Assembly: GCA_023150555.1 (NCBI GenBank)
Contig: JAKLKQ010000068.1
Location: 1-35,312 of the forward strand
Direction of reading: 5' to 3'
Length of the DNA stretch: 35,312 nucleotides
From: Planctomycetota bacterium
GTDB lineage: Bacteria > Planctomycetota > SZUA-567 > H5-PLA8
Within the stretch, counting starts at the first letter, position 1. Each line of letters opens with the position of its first letter. The notes beneath the pieces were generated by a model. The model had not been told where the DNA came from and did no database searches. It worked only from the letters and a program-made list of their open reading frames with translations. The position numbers and the translations under genes are program-made. Below, piece by piece: positions 26,561 through 34,608 of this stretch.

Positions 26561-29038
26561 GTGGGTTCGTTCCTGGCGTGGCTGATGGGCATTGACGTCG
26601 ATCCGGGCTCCGAGGTGGAGCTGCGGCTGAACAACCAGCCCGAAGGCTGGGTGGTCTTCGTGCTCTTGTGCCTCGTCATCGGATACACCACCTGGGTCTA
26701 TTACCACGACGGTCGCCAGAACAACTCGCCGCTGTTCCGCATCGGCCTGGGTGTGCTGCGCGTCGCGCTGCTGCTGATCGCTCTGCTGATCCTCACCGAA
26801 CCTGTCGTCGTGGCGACCAAGACCGAAGTCCGTCCCAGCAACGTGCTGGTGATGGTTGACCAGAGCTTCTCGATGGACCTGAAGTTCCCCTACGCCGAGG
26901 AGAATCTGCGCAGGCAGATCAAGACCGCGCTCGGCGACAAATACATCCTCAAGTTCGAGAACGAGTTCAAGCAGGTCGAGCAGATCCCCGCCGACAAGCT
27001 TACGCCCGAGCACTTCAAGCACCTCACGCGCATGATGGTCGCCTGCCAGGCCCTGCGGCGCGGCGACGGGACCAAGAGCTTCTTCGAGATGCTCCAGGAG
27101 AAGCACGGCCAGGTCCGTCTCTACGGATTCTGCGCGCCCGAGGGGCTGCTCAACACCATGGACGCTGATAAGCAGCCGCTGAAACTGGACTTGGCGCAGG
27201 ACCTTGCGGCCCAGGGCCAGGAGACGCGCCTGGGCGACGCCCTGCGCCAGGCCATGAAGGAACTGCGCGGCGTGCCCCTGGCCGGTGTGGTGGTCCTTAC
27301 CGACGGGCGGCAGAATGCAGGCGAGGACCCCGTCCACGTCGCCGCCAGCCAGTTCAAGGTCGAGGGCGTGCCCGTCTTCACCGTCGGCGTGGGGGACCCC
27401 GGCGAACCCAAGGACCTGGAACTCGGATTCAGCGGTCCGGACGTGATTCTGCCCGACGACCCCACCGAGGTCGTCGTCAACGTGCGCCAGACCGGCTACG
27501 ACAGCCTGGGCAAGATCGAGGTCGTGATGAAGAAAGGCGACACCGTTGTCGCCAGCAAGGAGATTGCGCTCGGCAAGTCCGGCGAGAAGGTCAGCGGGAC
27601 GCTGCAGTTCCGCGAGGCCAAGGCCGGCAAGTACAGCTACGAGCTCTCCATTGCCGAGAAGCCCGGCGAACTGCGCAAGGAGAACAACAAGGCCGGCTAC
27701 AAGTTCGAGGTCGTCGACAAGAAGGTGAAGGTCCTCTTCGTCGAGGGCCAGGATCTGCCGCGCTGGGAGTACCGATTCCTGAAGAACGCCCTGCGCCGCG
27801 ACCACACCAGCGAAGTCGACGTCCTGCTGGCCACCAGCGAGGGCGAGTTCCTCTGGGACGGCACCGACGGCAAGGAGCCCCTGCAGACCTTCCCGCAGGT
27901 GAAGAAGGAGATCGAGGACTACGACGTCCTCATCCTCGGCGACATAAACCCCGTCATCTTCACGACTAAGCAGATGGCGCTGATCAGCGAGTTCGTCCAC
28001 GACAGCGGCGGCGGCCTGATCATGATCGCGGGCGAACGCTTCAACCCCAGCGCCTACCTGCGCGGGCCGCTCTCCGAGATGCTGCCCGTCGTGCCCAAGC
28101 CCGCCAGCTATGCGACGCCCGACGAGGGTATCCAGGACAGCTTCCCAGTCGAGCTCACTGCCACCGGCAAGTCCTTGGCCTGGACGCACTTGGACCCCGA
28201 CGAGACGATCAACCGCGAGATCTGGGACAACCTGCCCAAGCTCTTCTGGTACTACCCGGTCGAGAAGGTCAAGTCGCTGGCCACCACCGTGGCCGTCCAT
28301 CCCTTCGATAAAGACGCGCAGGGCAGGAAGATGCCGCTGATCGCCTACATGCCCTACGGCACCGGCCGCACGATGTTCATCGGCGTGGACAGCCTGTGGC
28401 GCTGGCGGCGAGGCGTCGGCGACCGCTACCACTACCGCTTCTACAACCAGGCGATCCGATTCCTGTCCATGGCCAAACGCCTCGGCGGGCAGCGACGCTA
28501 CATCCTAGGCGTCGACAAGGGCGCCTACGCGATCGGCGACAAGGTCCACGTCACGGGCATCTTCAAGGACCGCGACTTTAAACCCTTGCAGGAGAAGAAG
28601 GTTACGGTGTACTTCGAGACCCCCAAGGGCGAGATCAAGACCGCAGAACTCAACCGCATCCAGGAGAAGGACGGCGAGTACGAGGGCGACCTCTACCCCA
28701 GCGTGCAGGGCGACTTCAGCCTCTGGCTGAAGGACGAGGAACAGCCCGACGTGCGCCAGGCCGAGACGGCCTTTAAGGTCGACGTGCCCAAGCTGGAACT
28801 CGAGAACCCCAGGATGGACGAGGAGTTACTGAAGGCGGTCGCCGGCGCGGGGGCCACCGGCGGCGGGTACTACTCGATCGACCGGCTCAAGGAGATCCCC
28901 AAGCTGATCTCGCCCAAGGAAGAGAAGATCCCCAAGGAGATGGCCACCGACCTCTGGGACAACTGGGTGCTGATGGCCCTCTTCACGCTGCTCATCACGG
29001 CCGAGTGGCTGCTGCGCAAGCGCGGGCGGATGATCTAG
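26561..29038 (+). CDS. VWA membrane protein with glutamine-amidotransferase-like domain
   Basis: An 825-residue protein starting at GTG 26561, with AGGAGA 10 bases upstream. Two N-terminal membrane helices (WVVFVLLCLVIGYTTWVYY, about 30-48; VLRVALLLIALLILTEPVVV, about 65-85) are followed by a VWA domain with DQSFSM near residue 101. A beta-sandwich (about 275-380) is followed by a class-I-amidotransferase-like fold (from VKVLFVEGQDLPRW near 388, through GGGLIMIAGERFNP). A late beta domain and a C-terminal helix (WVLMALFTLLITAEWLL) end it. No catalytic Cys-His-Glu triad is evident in the amidotransferase-like part. The layout parallels its upstream neighbour, suggesting ancient duplication or a hetero-oligomer. 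Confidence 0.88.
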   Translation: MGSFLAWLMGIDVDPGSEVELRLNNQPEGWVVFVLLCLVIGYTTWVYYHDGRQNNSPLFRIGLGVLRVALLLIALLILTEPVVVATKTEVRPSNVLVMVDQSFSMDLKFPYAEENLRRQIKTALGDKYILKFENEFKQVEQIPADKLTPEHFKHLTRMMVACQALRRGDGTKSFFEMLQEKHGQVRLYGFCAPEGLLNTMDADKQPLKLDLAQDLAAQGQETRLGDALRQAMKELRGVPLAGVVVLTDGRQNAGEDPVHVAASQFKVEGVPVFTVGVGDPGEPKDLELGFSGPDVILPDDPTEVVVNVRQTGYDSLGKIEVVMKKGDTVVASKEIALGKSGEKVSGTLQFREAKAGKYSYELSIAEKPGELRKENNKAGYKFEVVDKKVKVLFVEGQDLPRWEYRFLKNALRRDHTSEVDVLLATSEGEFLWDGTDGKEPLQTFPQVKKEIEDYDVLILGDINPVIFTTKQMALISEFVHDSGGGLIMIAGERFNPSAYLRGPLSEMLPVVPKPASYATPDEGIQDSFPVELTATGKSLAWTHLDPDETINREIWDNLPKLFWYYPVEKVKSLATTVAVHPFDKDAQGRKMPLIAYMPYGTGRTMFIGVDSLWRWRRGVGDRYHYRFYNQAIRFLSMAKRLGGQRRYILGVDKGAYAIGDKVHVTGIFKDRDFKPLQEKKVTVYFETPKGEIKTAELNRIQEKDGEYEGDLYPSVQGDFSLWLKDEEQPDVRQAETAFKVDVPKLELENPRMDEELLKAVAGAGATGGGYYSIDRLKEIPKLISPKEEKIPKEMATDLWDNWVLMALFTLLITAEWLLRKRGRMI

Positions 29039-29068
29039 CCAACCTCAACAGGTCGAAGGATTTGCCGC

Positions 29069-29096
29069 TGCGCAGGGCGCCGTCACGGCCTGCGCA
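29069..29096. other. Hairpin after the VWA/amidotransferase-like gene
   Basis: TGCGCAGG (29069-29076) and CCTGCGCA (29089-29096) pair perfectly over 8 bp with a 12-base loop, 30 bases after the stop of the VWA gene. No T tract follows, so it is not a standard intrinsic terminator. It may stabilise the transcript end or be incidental. The rest of the 245-base gap before the TonB-like gene shows no gene. Confidence 0.35.
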
Positions 29097-29283
29097 AGGC
29101 GTGTACATTCTTCACGTCGCGGAATCGCACAGTTTTCGCAACCTTTTGCCCGATAACACGTTAGAAAACAGGGACGCTCTGGCGCAGGCCTTGCTTTGTC
29201 AGGGAGGTCACTCCGTGCGGTGTAGTGAGGGAAGTACCTGCGGCGGGCGTCCATAACGTGAACGCAAGCACGAGGTTCGGGAG

Positions 29284-30147
29284 TTGAACGGATTGGCCGA
29301 GCAGACGGCGGACGCGATGGCAGGCTTTGGCGAGGCGTCGCTGGGCGTTTCGGCGGGGCAACATGCCGTCCCGGCAGCGCCGGCAAAGCTGCCCGCGTCC
29401 GCGCGGATTGATCCGGCGGTGCGTGCGTGGAGCCTCTCGTTGGTCTTCCACGGCTCGCTGATCCTTTTGGTCCTCCTTGTTCTGAATGTACCGAAGTACC
29501 TTGGTAAACAAGATCTTTTTAGAGAACCACTTACAGTCGTTTCAATCGATCAGAAGGAACAGGCCGCACTTCCCGACTTACCCGTGCCGCAGCGCGTGGA
29601 TGATTCAATTCAGAATCAGTTTAGCATCATCGAACAGCCCGAGATTCCCGAGGTCGTCGAGGAAGACACGTCGGACCCCGTCGAGCGCGCGCTGAACAAC
29701 GACTTCCCCACGATCCAGGTTCTGCCAGGCGAATCCGCGGTCTCGCTGCTCAGCGGAAAGAACGCGCATCCCGTGTCTCAGAAAAGAGTTGTGGAATCGG
29801 AGGCCTTTCCGAACCGGAGCCGCGCCGGCATCAGCGACGCGCCTCCTGCAGCGCCGGCCTCCAGCGGACCCAGCGGCTACGTCCCGCCGGCGCCAAGGAC
29901 GGACCTCAGGCCCGCCTACCCCGCCTCGCAGAAGCGCCTGGGGCGCATCGCGACGGTGGGCGTCGAGTTGCAAATCGATGAGCGGGGCCGCTTTACGGAT
30001 CTGAAGGTGCTCACCAGCGCGGTTCACGACGACTTCATCGAGGCCATTCGCCAAGCCGCCCAGCGCGCGCGCTTTACGCCCGCGACGCAGGACGGCCGCG
30101 CCGTCGCCAGCACCCTCGCCGTGAACTTCCAGTTCCGCCTGCGCTGA
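29284..30147 (+). CDS. TonB-family energy-transducer protein
   Basis: A 287-residue protein with a TonB layout: a short cytoplasmic part, one membrane helix (LSLVFHGSLILLVLLVLNV, about 50-68), a Pro/acid-rich periplasmic linker (PEIPEVVEEDTSDP; PAPRTDLRPAYPAS) and a C-terminal TonB-like domain (about 215-287; VGVELQIDERGRFTDLKV, AAQRARFTPA). TonB passes proton-motive energy from ExbB/ExbD to outer-membrane receptors; neither is in the window. The likely start is TTG 29284, with GAGG upstream; ATG 29317 is the alternative. The stretch encoding residues about 66-110 is clearly A+T-richer than its surroundings. Confidence 0.85.
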   Translation: MNGLAEQTADAMAGFGEASLGVSAGQHAVPAAPAKLPASARIDPAVRAWSLSLVFHGSLILLVLLVLNVPKYLGKQDLFREPLTVVSIDQKEQAALPDLPVPQRVDDSIQNQFSIIEQPEIPEVVEEDTSDPVERALNNDFPTIQVLPGESAVSLLSGKNAHPVSQKRVVESEAFPNRSRAGISDAPPAAPASSGPSGYVPPAPRTDLRPAYPASQKRLGRIATVGVELQIDERGRFTDLKVLTSAVHDDFIEAIRQAAQRARFTPATQDGRAVASTLAVNFQFRLR

Positions 30148-30493
30148 TCAAATGCTCTTTTCGAGGCCCAAACCGCTGCACCTTGTGTGATTTCATTACA
30201 GTCGGGGCACCAACCGAAGTTATCCCTTGGGCCACAAGGTGCACTGTCAGCAATATGTGTACGTACTTATTTGCACGTCGCGCAGCGCAAGGTGCTGCTC
30301 GACGTGCCGCACCACGTGCGTATTCCGCCTGTGGTCCGTGAGCTCTGTTCGGGCGGTGCCGTCCGCCGCTTCGGTGGCGGTGCTTCGGAGAGCATGTTAG
30401 AAAGGCCGGCGCCGCAGCAACCGATCCAAGGACGCGCCGACCGCGCCGAACACGCCGCCGCGCCGACCGACGATCCATACAAAGGGCCGAGTC
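30148..30493 (+). other. 346-bp leader region before the SHMT-GcvT gene with possible RNA structure
   Basis: No convincing gene lies here. Near the upstream end, ACAGT (30198-30202) with ACTGT (30243-30247) and GCACC (30207-30211) with GGTGC (30238-30242) can form an outer stem. An inner hairpin, CCTTG (30225-30229) with CAAGG (30235-30239), competes for the same G residues. A second hairpin with CCGCC and GGCGG arms lies near 30362-30379. I could not match the glycine or ZTP riboswitch consensus. The coding start is ATG 30494, with AAAGGG 8 bases before it. Confidence 0.35.
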
Positions 30494-33400
30494 ATGTTCG
30501 CCTACGACGATAAGGGTTCCAAGGCCAGCCGCATCGATGAGGTCGTGCGCGCCGAAGCGCAGCGGCAGATCGACGAGCTGATCCTGATCCCGTCCGAGAG
30601 CATCTGCTTTCCCGAGGTCGCGCAGACGCTGGCCGGCGACTTCGGCAACATCTACGCAGAGGGCCAGGCGCGCCTGCGCCTGGCGCGCGACAGCGAATCG
30701 CTGGCCCACGACGCCGGCTACTTCCGCGCCTGGCACCGCCGCCTCAGCGACGGGCGCTTCTACCGCGGCTGCCAGCAGGCCGACCGCGTCGAACTGCTGG
30801 CCAAGGACGCCATCGCCAAGGCCTTCGCGCTGCTGCCGGGCAGCCCGCCGGCGAACGCCATCCACGCCAACGTGCAGGCGCTCAGCGGCGCGCCCGCGAA
30901 CCTGGCCGTCTTCACGGCGCTCTTGCAGCCCGGCGACGCGGTGATGGGCCTGGACCTGACGCACGGCGGGCACCTGAGCCACGGCTCGCCGTTCAACGTG
31001 ACCGGCAAGCAGTACAACGTCTGCAGCTACGGCATCGACGAGGACGCCCGCGGCGACGCGCGCAGGCTCGACTACGACCGCATTCGCGAAGCGGCGAAGC
31101 AGCACCGCCCCAAGCTGCTGATCGGCGGCGCCAGCGCGTATCCGTGGGACTGGGACTGGGCGGCGCTGCGTTCGATCGCCGACGAAGTCGGCGCGTACCT
31201 GCTGGCCGACGTCGCGCATCTGGCGGGCATGATCGTGGGCGGCGTGCTGGCCAATCCCCTGCCCCACGCCCACGTCGTGACCTTCACCACGCACAAGACG
31301 CTCTGCGGCCCGCGCGGCGCGGGAATCGTCAGCGCCTGCCGCGAGACCGCGCGCAAGCTCGACAACGCCGTCTTCCCGGGCCTGCAGGGCGGCCCGCACA
31401 TGAACGCCATCGCCGGCATCGGGCGGCTCTTCGAGATCATCCTCGAGCGAAGGGAGTCCTTCGTCGCGCTGCAGAAAAGAATCGTCGCGAACGCGAAGGT
31501 CCTGGCCGATGCGCTGAAGGGCGAAGGTTTCGCGCTCGAGTACGGCGGCACCAACACGCACCTGATGCTCGTGGACCTGAAGCAGCTCAAGTGCGCGAGC
31601 ACCGGCGGCAACGGGACGCTGGACGGCGAGATCGCCTCGCGGCTGCTCGAGGACGCCGGCATCGTCTGCAACAAGAACACGCTGCCCGGCGACCGCAACG
31701 CGGCGTACAGCACCGGCCTGCGCTTCGGCACGCCCTGGATCACGCAGCGCGGCATTACCGAAGGCCAGCTCAAGGCCCTGGCCAAGACGATCCGCGGCGT
31801 GCTGACCTCGTCCCGCGCCTGCAAGGTCTACGTCCCCAACGGCACGCAGCAGTGCCGCGGGCGCATGCCCTTCGCCGCGCTGCGTTCGGCGCGCGCCGAG
31901 GTTCGCGCGATCGCGTCGAAGCTGCCGTACCCCAAACGCCCCGAAGAAGGCGTCTTCGGGCCGACGACGGTGCTGCCGACGCCCGTCGGCGACCGCCTGG
32001 GCCTGTGCGTGCGCGGCGAGAAGGCGCGCCTGGGCCTCGACCAGTTGCTGACCTGCAACGTGCTGAACTTGAAGCCCGGCCAGGCCGCGCACGGTTTCCT
32101 CTTGCAGCCCGATGGCGCGGTGCTCGACCACGTCGCCGTGGTATATCGAGGGCGAGTGGAAAAAGCCGCGTTGGGGCCCAACGGCGAGGAACGCTTCGCC
32201 GTCTTCCCGCACAAGGCCCAGTACGAGATCGTGCGCGACTGGATCGAGGCCGTCAGCGACGGCTACGTGCTGATCGACGCCGAAGACCCCTGGAAGAAGA
32301 TCGACGGCCCGCTGGCCATCGCGTCGCTCGAACAGAAGGAACTTACCGCCGAGTTGCGCGGCGTCGTGCAGAAGCTGCCTTCGCTGAAGGGTCTCGACGG
32401 CGCGCCCGCCGAGGCTCTCGACGCGGGCAAGCCCTTCTTCGTCGGCCAGGCGGCGATTTCCGGGAAGCTCAAGGGCGCGGCCAAGCCCGCCTACGCCGAG
32501 CCCAAGCCCGCCGAGGAACTGCGCAAGACGCTGCTGAACGAGACGCACAAGGCGCTGGGCGCGAAGATGGTGCCCTTCGGCGGCTGGGAGATGCCCGTGC
32601 AGTACCCGGCGGGGATCTTCAAGGAGCACGCCGCGGTGCGCGGCGCGGCCGGGCTCTTCGACGTCTCCCACATGAGCGCCCTCGACGTGCGCGGGCCCAA
32701 CGCCCTGCCCTTCCTCGAAGCCGTGCTCGCCAACACCGCCACGCGCCTGGTCCCCGGCGAGGCGCAGTACAGCTACATCCTCACGCCCGACGGCATCGCG
32801 CTCGACGATCTGTACGTCTACCGCCTGGGCGTCGAACACTTCATGATCGTCGTCAACGCCGGCAACGCCGACCGCGACATCGCCTGGTTCAAGGCCGTCA
32901 ACGCCGGCGAGGTGCTGATCGACCCCGCGCATCCGCACCGGCGCGTGCCCGGCCCCGTCGAGTTCCGCGATCTGCGCAACGCCGGACAGGACAGCAAGCT
33001 CGATCTGGCCTTCCAGGGCCCCTTGAGCGCCACGATCCTGGCCGAACTGGCGAAGAACGACGCGCAGAAGAATGCGATCCTCGCGAGTTCGCTCAACGAC
33101 ATCCTCCACGTCGAGCTGAAGGGCATCCCCGTCACCGCCGCGCGCACCGGCTACACCGGCGAGCTGATGGGTTTCGAACTCTTCGTGCACCCCGACCGCG
33201 TCGTGGAACTCTGGAACCTGCTCCTCGATACGGGCAAGGACCGCGGCGTGATCGCCTGCGGCCTGGGCGCGCGTGACAGCCTGCGCACCGAGGCCGGCTT
33301 CCCGCTCTTCGGGCACGAACTGGAAGGCAGCGAGGCGCTGAGCCTGACGGAGGCCGGCTACGGCTTCGTCTCGCGCTTCCACAAGCCCTTCTACGTCGGG

Positions 33401-33751
33401 CGCGACGCGTACATCCGGCGCCTGAGCCCGCGCAAGAAGAAGATCCTGCGCCTGAAGGGCAGCGGGCGGCGCAGCGTGCGCGGCGGCAGCGCGATCCTGG
33501 ATTCGAACGGCAAGCCGGTGGGCGTGGTGACGAGCTTTGCGTTCGCCGACCCGGACTTCAACTTCTACGTGCTGGCCGCCGTGGAGAACAACTTCCGCGC
33601 CGAACGCGGCAGCACGATCAAGGCCGCGCGCCTGACGCCCGACCAGGTCAGCGGCCCTGTCGAGGCCGACAAGCTGGTCGAGTTGGAAGTCTGCAGCCGC
33701 TTCGCCTCCCAGGCCGAGAAGGCCGCGTGGCAGGCGTACTACGGAAAGTAA
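30494..33751 (+). CDS. Fusion of serine hydroxymethyltransferase, GcvT-like segment and aminomethyltransferase (GcvT)
   Basis: A 1,085-residue protein. Residues 1-445 are SHMT: the PLP-binding Lys268 is in FTTHKTLCGPRG, with Glu56 in YAEG, LADVAHLAG (Asp and His), THGGHLSHGSP and the Arg of GLRFGTPW all kept. A 30-residue stretch (58-87) replaces the usual YPGK between YAEG and RFYRGC. Residues about 495-625 resemble the N-terminal folate-binding half of GcvT (LKPGQAAHGFLLQPDG, GAVLDHVAVVYR). Residues 677-1085 look like a complete GcvT (FGGWEMPVQYP, AGLFDVSHMS, IALDDLYVYRLG, TGYTGE, GLGARDSLRTEAG). SHMT makes methylene-THF from serine; GcvT makes it from the aminomethyl lipoyl H protein. No gcvH or gcvP is nearby. 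Confidence 0.9.
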   Translation: MFAYDDKGSKASRIDEVVRAEAQRQIDELILIPSESICFPEVAQTLAGDFGNIYAEGQARLRLARDSESLAHDAGYFRAWHRRLSDGRFYRGCQQADRVELLAKDAIAKAFALLPGSPPANAIHANVQALSGAPANLAVFTALLQPGDAVMGLDLTHGGHLSHGSPFNVTGKQYNVCSYGIDEDARGDARRLDYDRIREAAKQHRPKLLIGGASAYPWDWDWAALRSIADEVGAYLLADVAHLAGMIVGGVLANPLPHAHVVTFTTHKTLCGPRGAGIVSACRETARKLDNAVFPGLQGGPHMNAIAGIGRLFEIILERRESFVALQKRIVANAKVLADALKGEGFALEYGGTNTHLMLVDLKQLKCASTGGNGTLDGEIASRLLEDAGIVCNKNTLPGDRNAAYSTGLRFGTPWITQRGITEGQLKALAKTIRGVLTSSRACKVYVPNGTQQCRGRMPFAALRSARAEVRAIASKLPYPKRPEEGVFGPTTVLPTPVGDRLGLCVRGEKARLGLDQLLTCNVLNLKPGQAAHGFLLQPDGAVLDHVAVVYRGRVEKAALGPNGEERFAVFPHKAQYEIVRDWIEAVSDGYVLIDAEDPWKKIDGPLAIASLEQKELTAELRGVVQKLPSLKGLDGAPAEALDAGKPFFVGQAAISGKLKGAAKPAYAEPKPAEELRKTLLNETHKALGAKMVPFGGWEMPVQYPAGIFKEHAAVRGAAGLFDVSHMSALDVRGPNALPFLEAVLANTATRLVPGEAQYSYILTPDGIALDDLYVYRLGVEHFMIVVNAGNADRDIAWFKAVNAGEVLIDPAHPHRRVPGPVEFRDLRNAGQDSKLDLAFQGPLSATILAELAKNDAQKNAILASSLNDILHVELKGIPVTAARTGYTGELMGFELFVHPDRVVELWNLLLDTGKDRGVIACGLGARDSLRTEAGFPLFGHELEGSEALSLTEAGYGFVSRFHKPFYVGRDAYIRRLSPRKKKILRLKGSGRRSVRGGSAILDSNGKPVGVVTSFAFADPDFNFYVLAAVENNFRAERGSTIKAARLTPDQVSGPVEADKLVELEVCSRFASQAEKAAWQAYYGK

Positions 33752-33761
33752 CGGCGATCTC

Positions 33762-33785
33762 ACGCAAAGCCGCAAAGGCGCAAAG
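33762..33785. repeat. Three tandem 8-base units ending CGCAAAG
   Basis: Units ACGCAAAG (33762-33769), CCGCAAAG (33770-33777) and GCGCAAAG (33778-33785) follow each other without gaps, 10 bases after the SHMT-GcvT stop. This style of short tandem is like the CACAGAG triplet at 7930, though the core differs. A matching inverted arm is not evident downstream. Confidence 0.75.
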
Positions 33786-33868
33786 AACGGAAGGAACGGG
33801 TTTCTGCGTCTGGGTTTTCTAGGTGGCGGACAACAGTCACGCATTCCTGTCACGTTGAAGAGGCTTAA

Positions 33869-33946
33869 GACATGTGGGGTGGACGTCCCTGCCCGCCTCC
33901 AGCCGATGAATATGGTGTGGCGGATGAAGCCCTGTGCTATGCCCGG
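33869..33946 (+). repeat. REP-like repeat, copy 1 (direct)
   Basis: A 78-base segment beginning GACATGTGGGG and ending ATGCCCGG. It matches the segment at 34609-34686 at 73 of 78 positions, exactly 740 bases away. It contains an imperfect hairpin (GGTGGAC against GCCCGCC). The stop codon and last residues of the RAYT gene lie inside its right end. Confidence 0.9.
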
Positions 33947-34374
33947 TGGACGTACACCCACGCGTATGAGGTCAACTCCGGCCAGCGTTTGACAGGATTG
34001 CCCTTGATGTAAGCCACTTTGTTTGCCAGGTCGCCGGGATCCCGGATTATCCAGTCGAAGTATTCGCTCTGCCAAAGGCTGCCTTCCCTGCTGCCGAGTT
34101 TCTGAAGTTCCCGCGCGCTGAACGACTTCCAGTTCTGGACAATGGCCTCGAGGTCGTCTTCGCCCTTGGGTTCAACGATCACATGGACATGATCGTTCAT
34201 AACCACGTAGGCATGCAATGCGTATCGGTCGCCATCGAAGTGCCGTAGACAGGAGGCAATGGCAGTACGCTCGTCGGCGTCCAAGTCATCCTGATTGGGA
34301 GACAGGCGCCAAGTCACGAAATAGGTGCCGCCTTCGCGGCGCAAATGCGGCAATCGTCGGCGATAGGAAGGCAT
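33937..34374 (-). CDS. REP-associated tyrosine transposase (RAYT, IS200-like Y1_Tnp fold)
   Basis: A 145-residue single-strand DNA transposase of the HUH class. It starts MPSYRRRLPH, then GGTYFVTWRL. The metal-binding HUH motif is His62-Val-His64 in NDHVHVIV, and the catalytic Tyr122 is in VAYIKGNP. Length suits RAYT proteins, which act on short palindromic REP elements. ATG 34374 has AGGA 8 bases upstream; in-frame ATGs at 34383 and 34398 are alternatives. The gene lies between direct copies of a 78-base palindromic repeat, with a third, inverted copy behind its start. Base composition is closer to neutral than in the neighbouring operons, consistent with mobile origin. All key residues are present, so it may be active. 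Confidence 0.9.
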   Translation of the reverse strand: MPSYRRRLPHLRREGGTYFVTWRLSPNQDDLDADERTAIASCLRHFDGDRYALHAYVVMNDHVHVIVEPKGEDDLEAIVQNWKSFSARELQKLGSREGSLWQSEYFDWIIRDPGDLANKVAYIKGNPVKRWPELTSYAWVYVHRA

Positions 34375-34462
34375 GAGCAACATCCTATTCAGCTTCATCG
34401 GAAATTCATGGATTGCTCCGCGATATGCAAGGGCTTAGGCGCCAAGCCCCGTTTTGCGGCCG

Positions 34463-34491
34463 GGAGCGGGCACGGAGGCCCACTCCACATG
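34463..34491 (-). repeat. REP-like repeat core, inverted and diverged copy
   Basis: Read on the minus strand, this 29-base core starts CATGTGGAGTGGGC and ends TGCCCGCTCC, closely matching the hairpin core of the two direct copies. The hairpin arms GTGGGC and GCCCGC pair with one G-T wobble, so structure is kept although sequence has drifted. Confidence 0.7.
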
Positions 34492-34608
34492 AGCAAGGCC
34501 TTTTCAAAGCGCACGAAAGGCTTGGAAGTCTTCCGGCTACCAAGTCCATCACAAGATTGGTCTGTGGCGGACCACAACCACACCTTCCTATTGCGTGAAG
34601 ATGCCTGC

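Noticed and set aside
30301..30360. CCGCCTGTGG near 30326 as the 3' part of a ZTP (pfl) riboswitch
   Set aside because: The conserved CCGCCTGGGCA is interrupted and the matching 5' domain is absent. A glycine riboswitch consensus was also looked for and not found.
30074..34075. A 1,333-codon open frame on the minus strand opposite the SHMT-GcvT fusion
   Set aside because: Composition is Ala/Gly/Arg/Val/Gln-rich with no recognisable domain, and it mirrors a plus-strand gene with clear catalytic motifs. It is an antisense frame kept open by high G+C.
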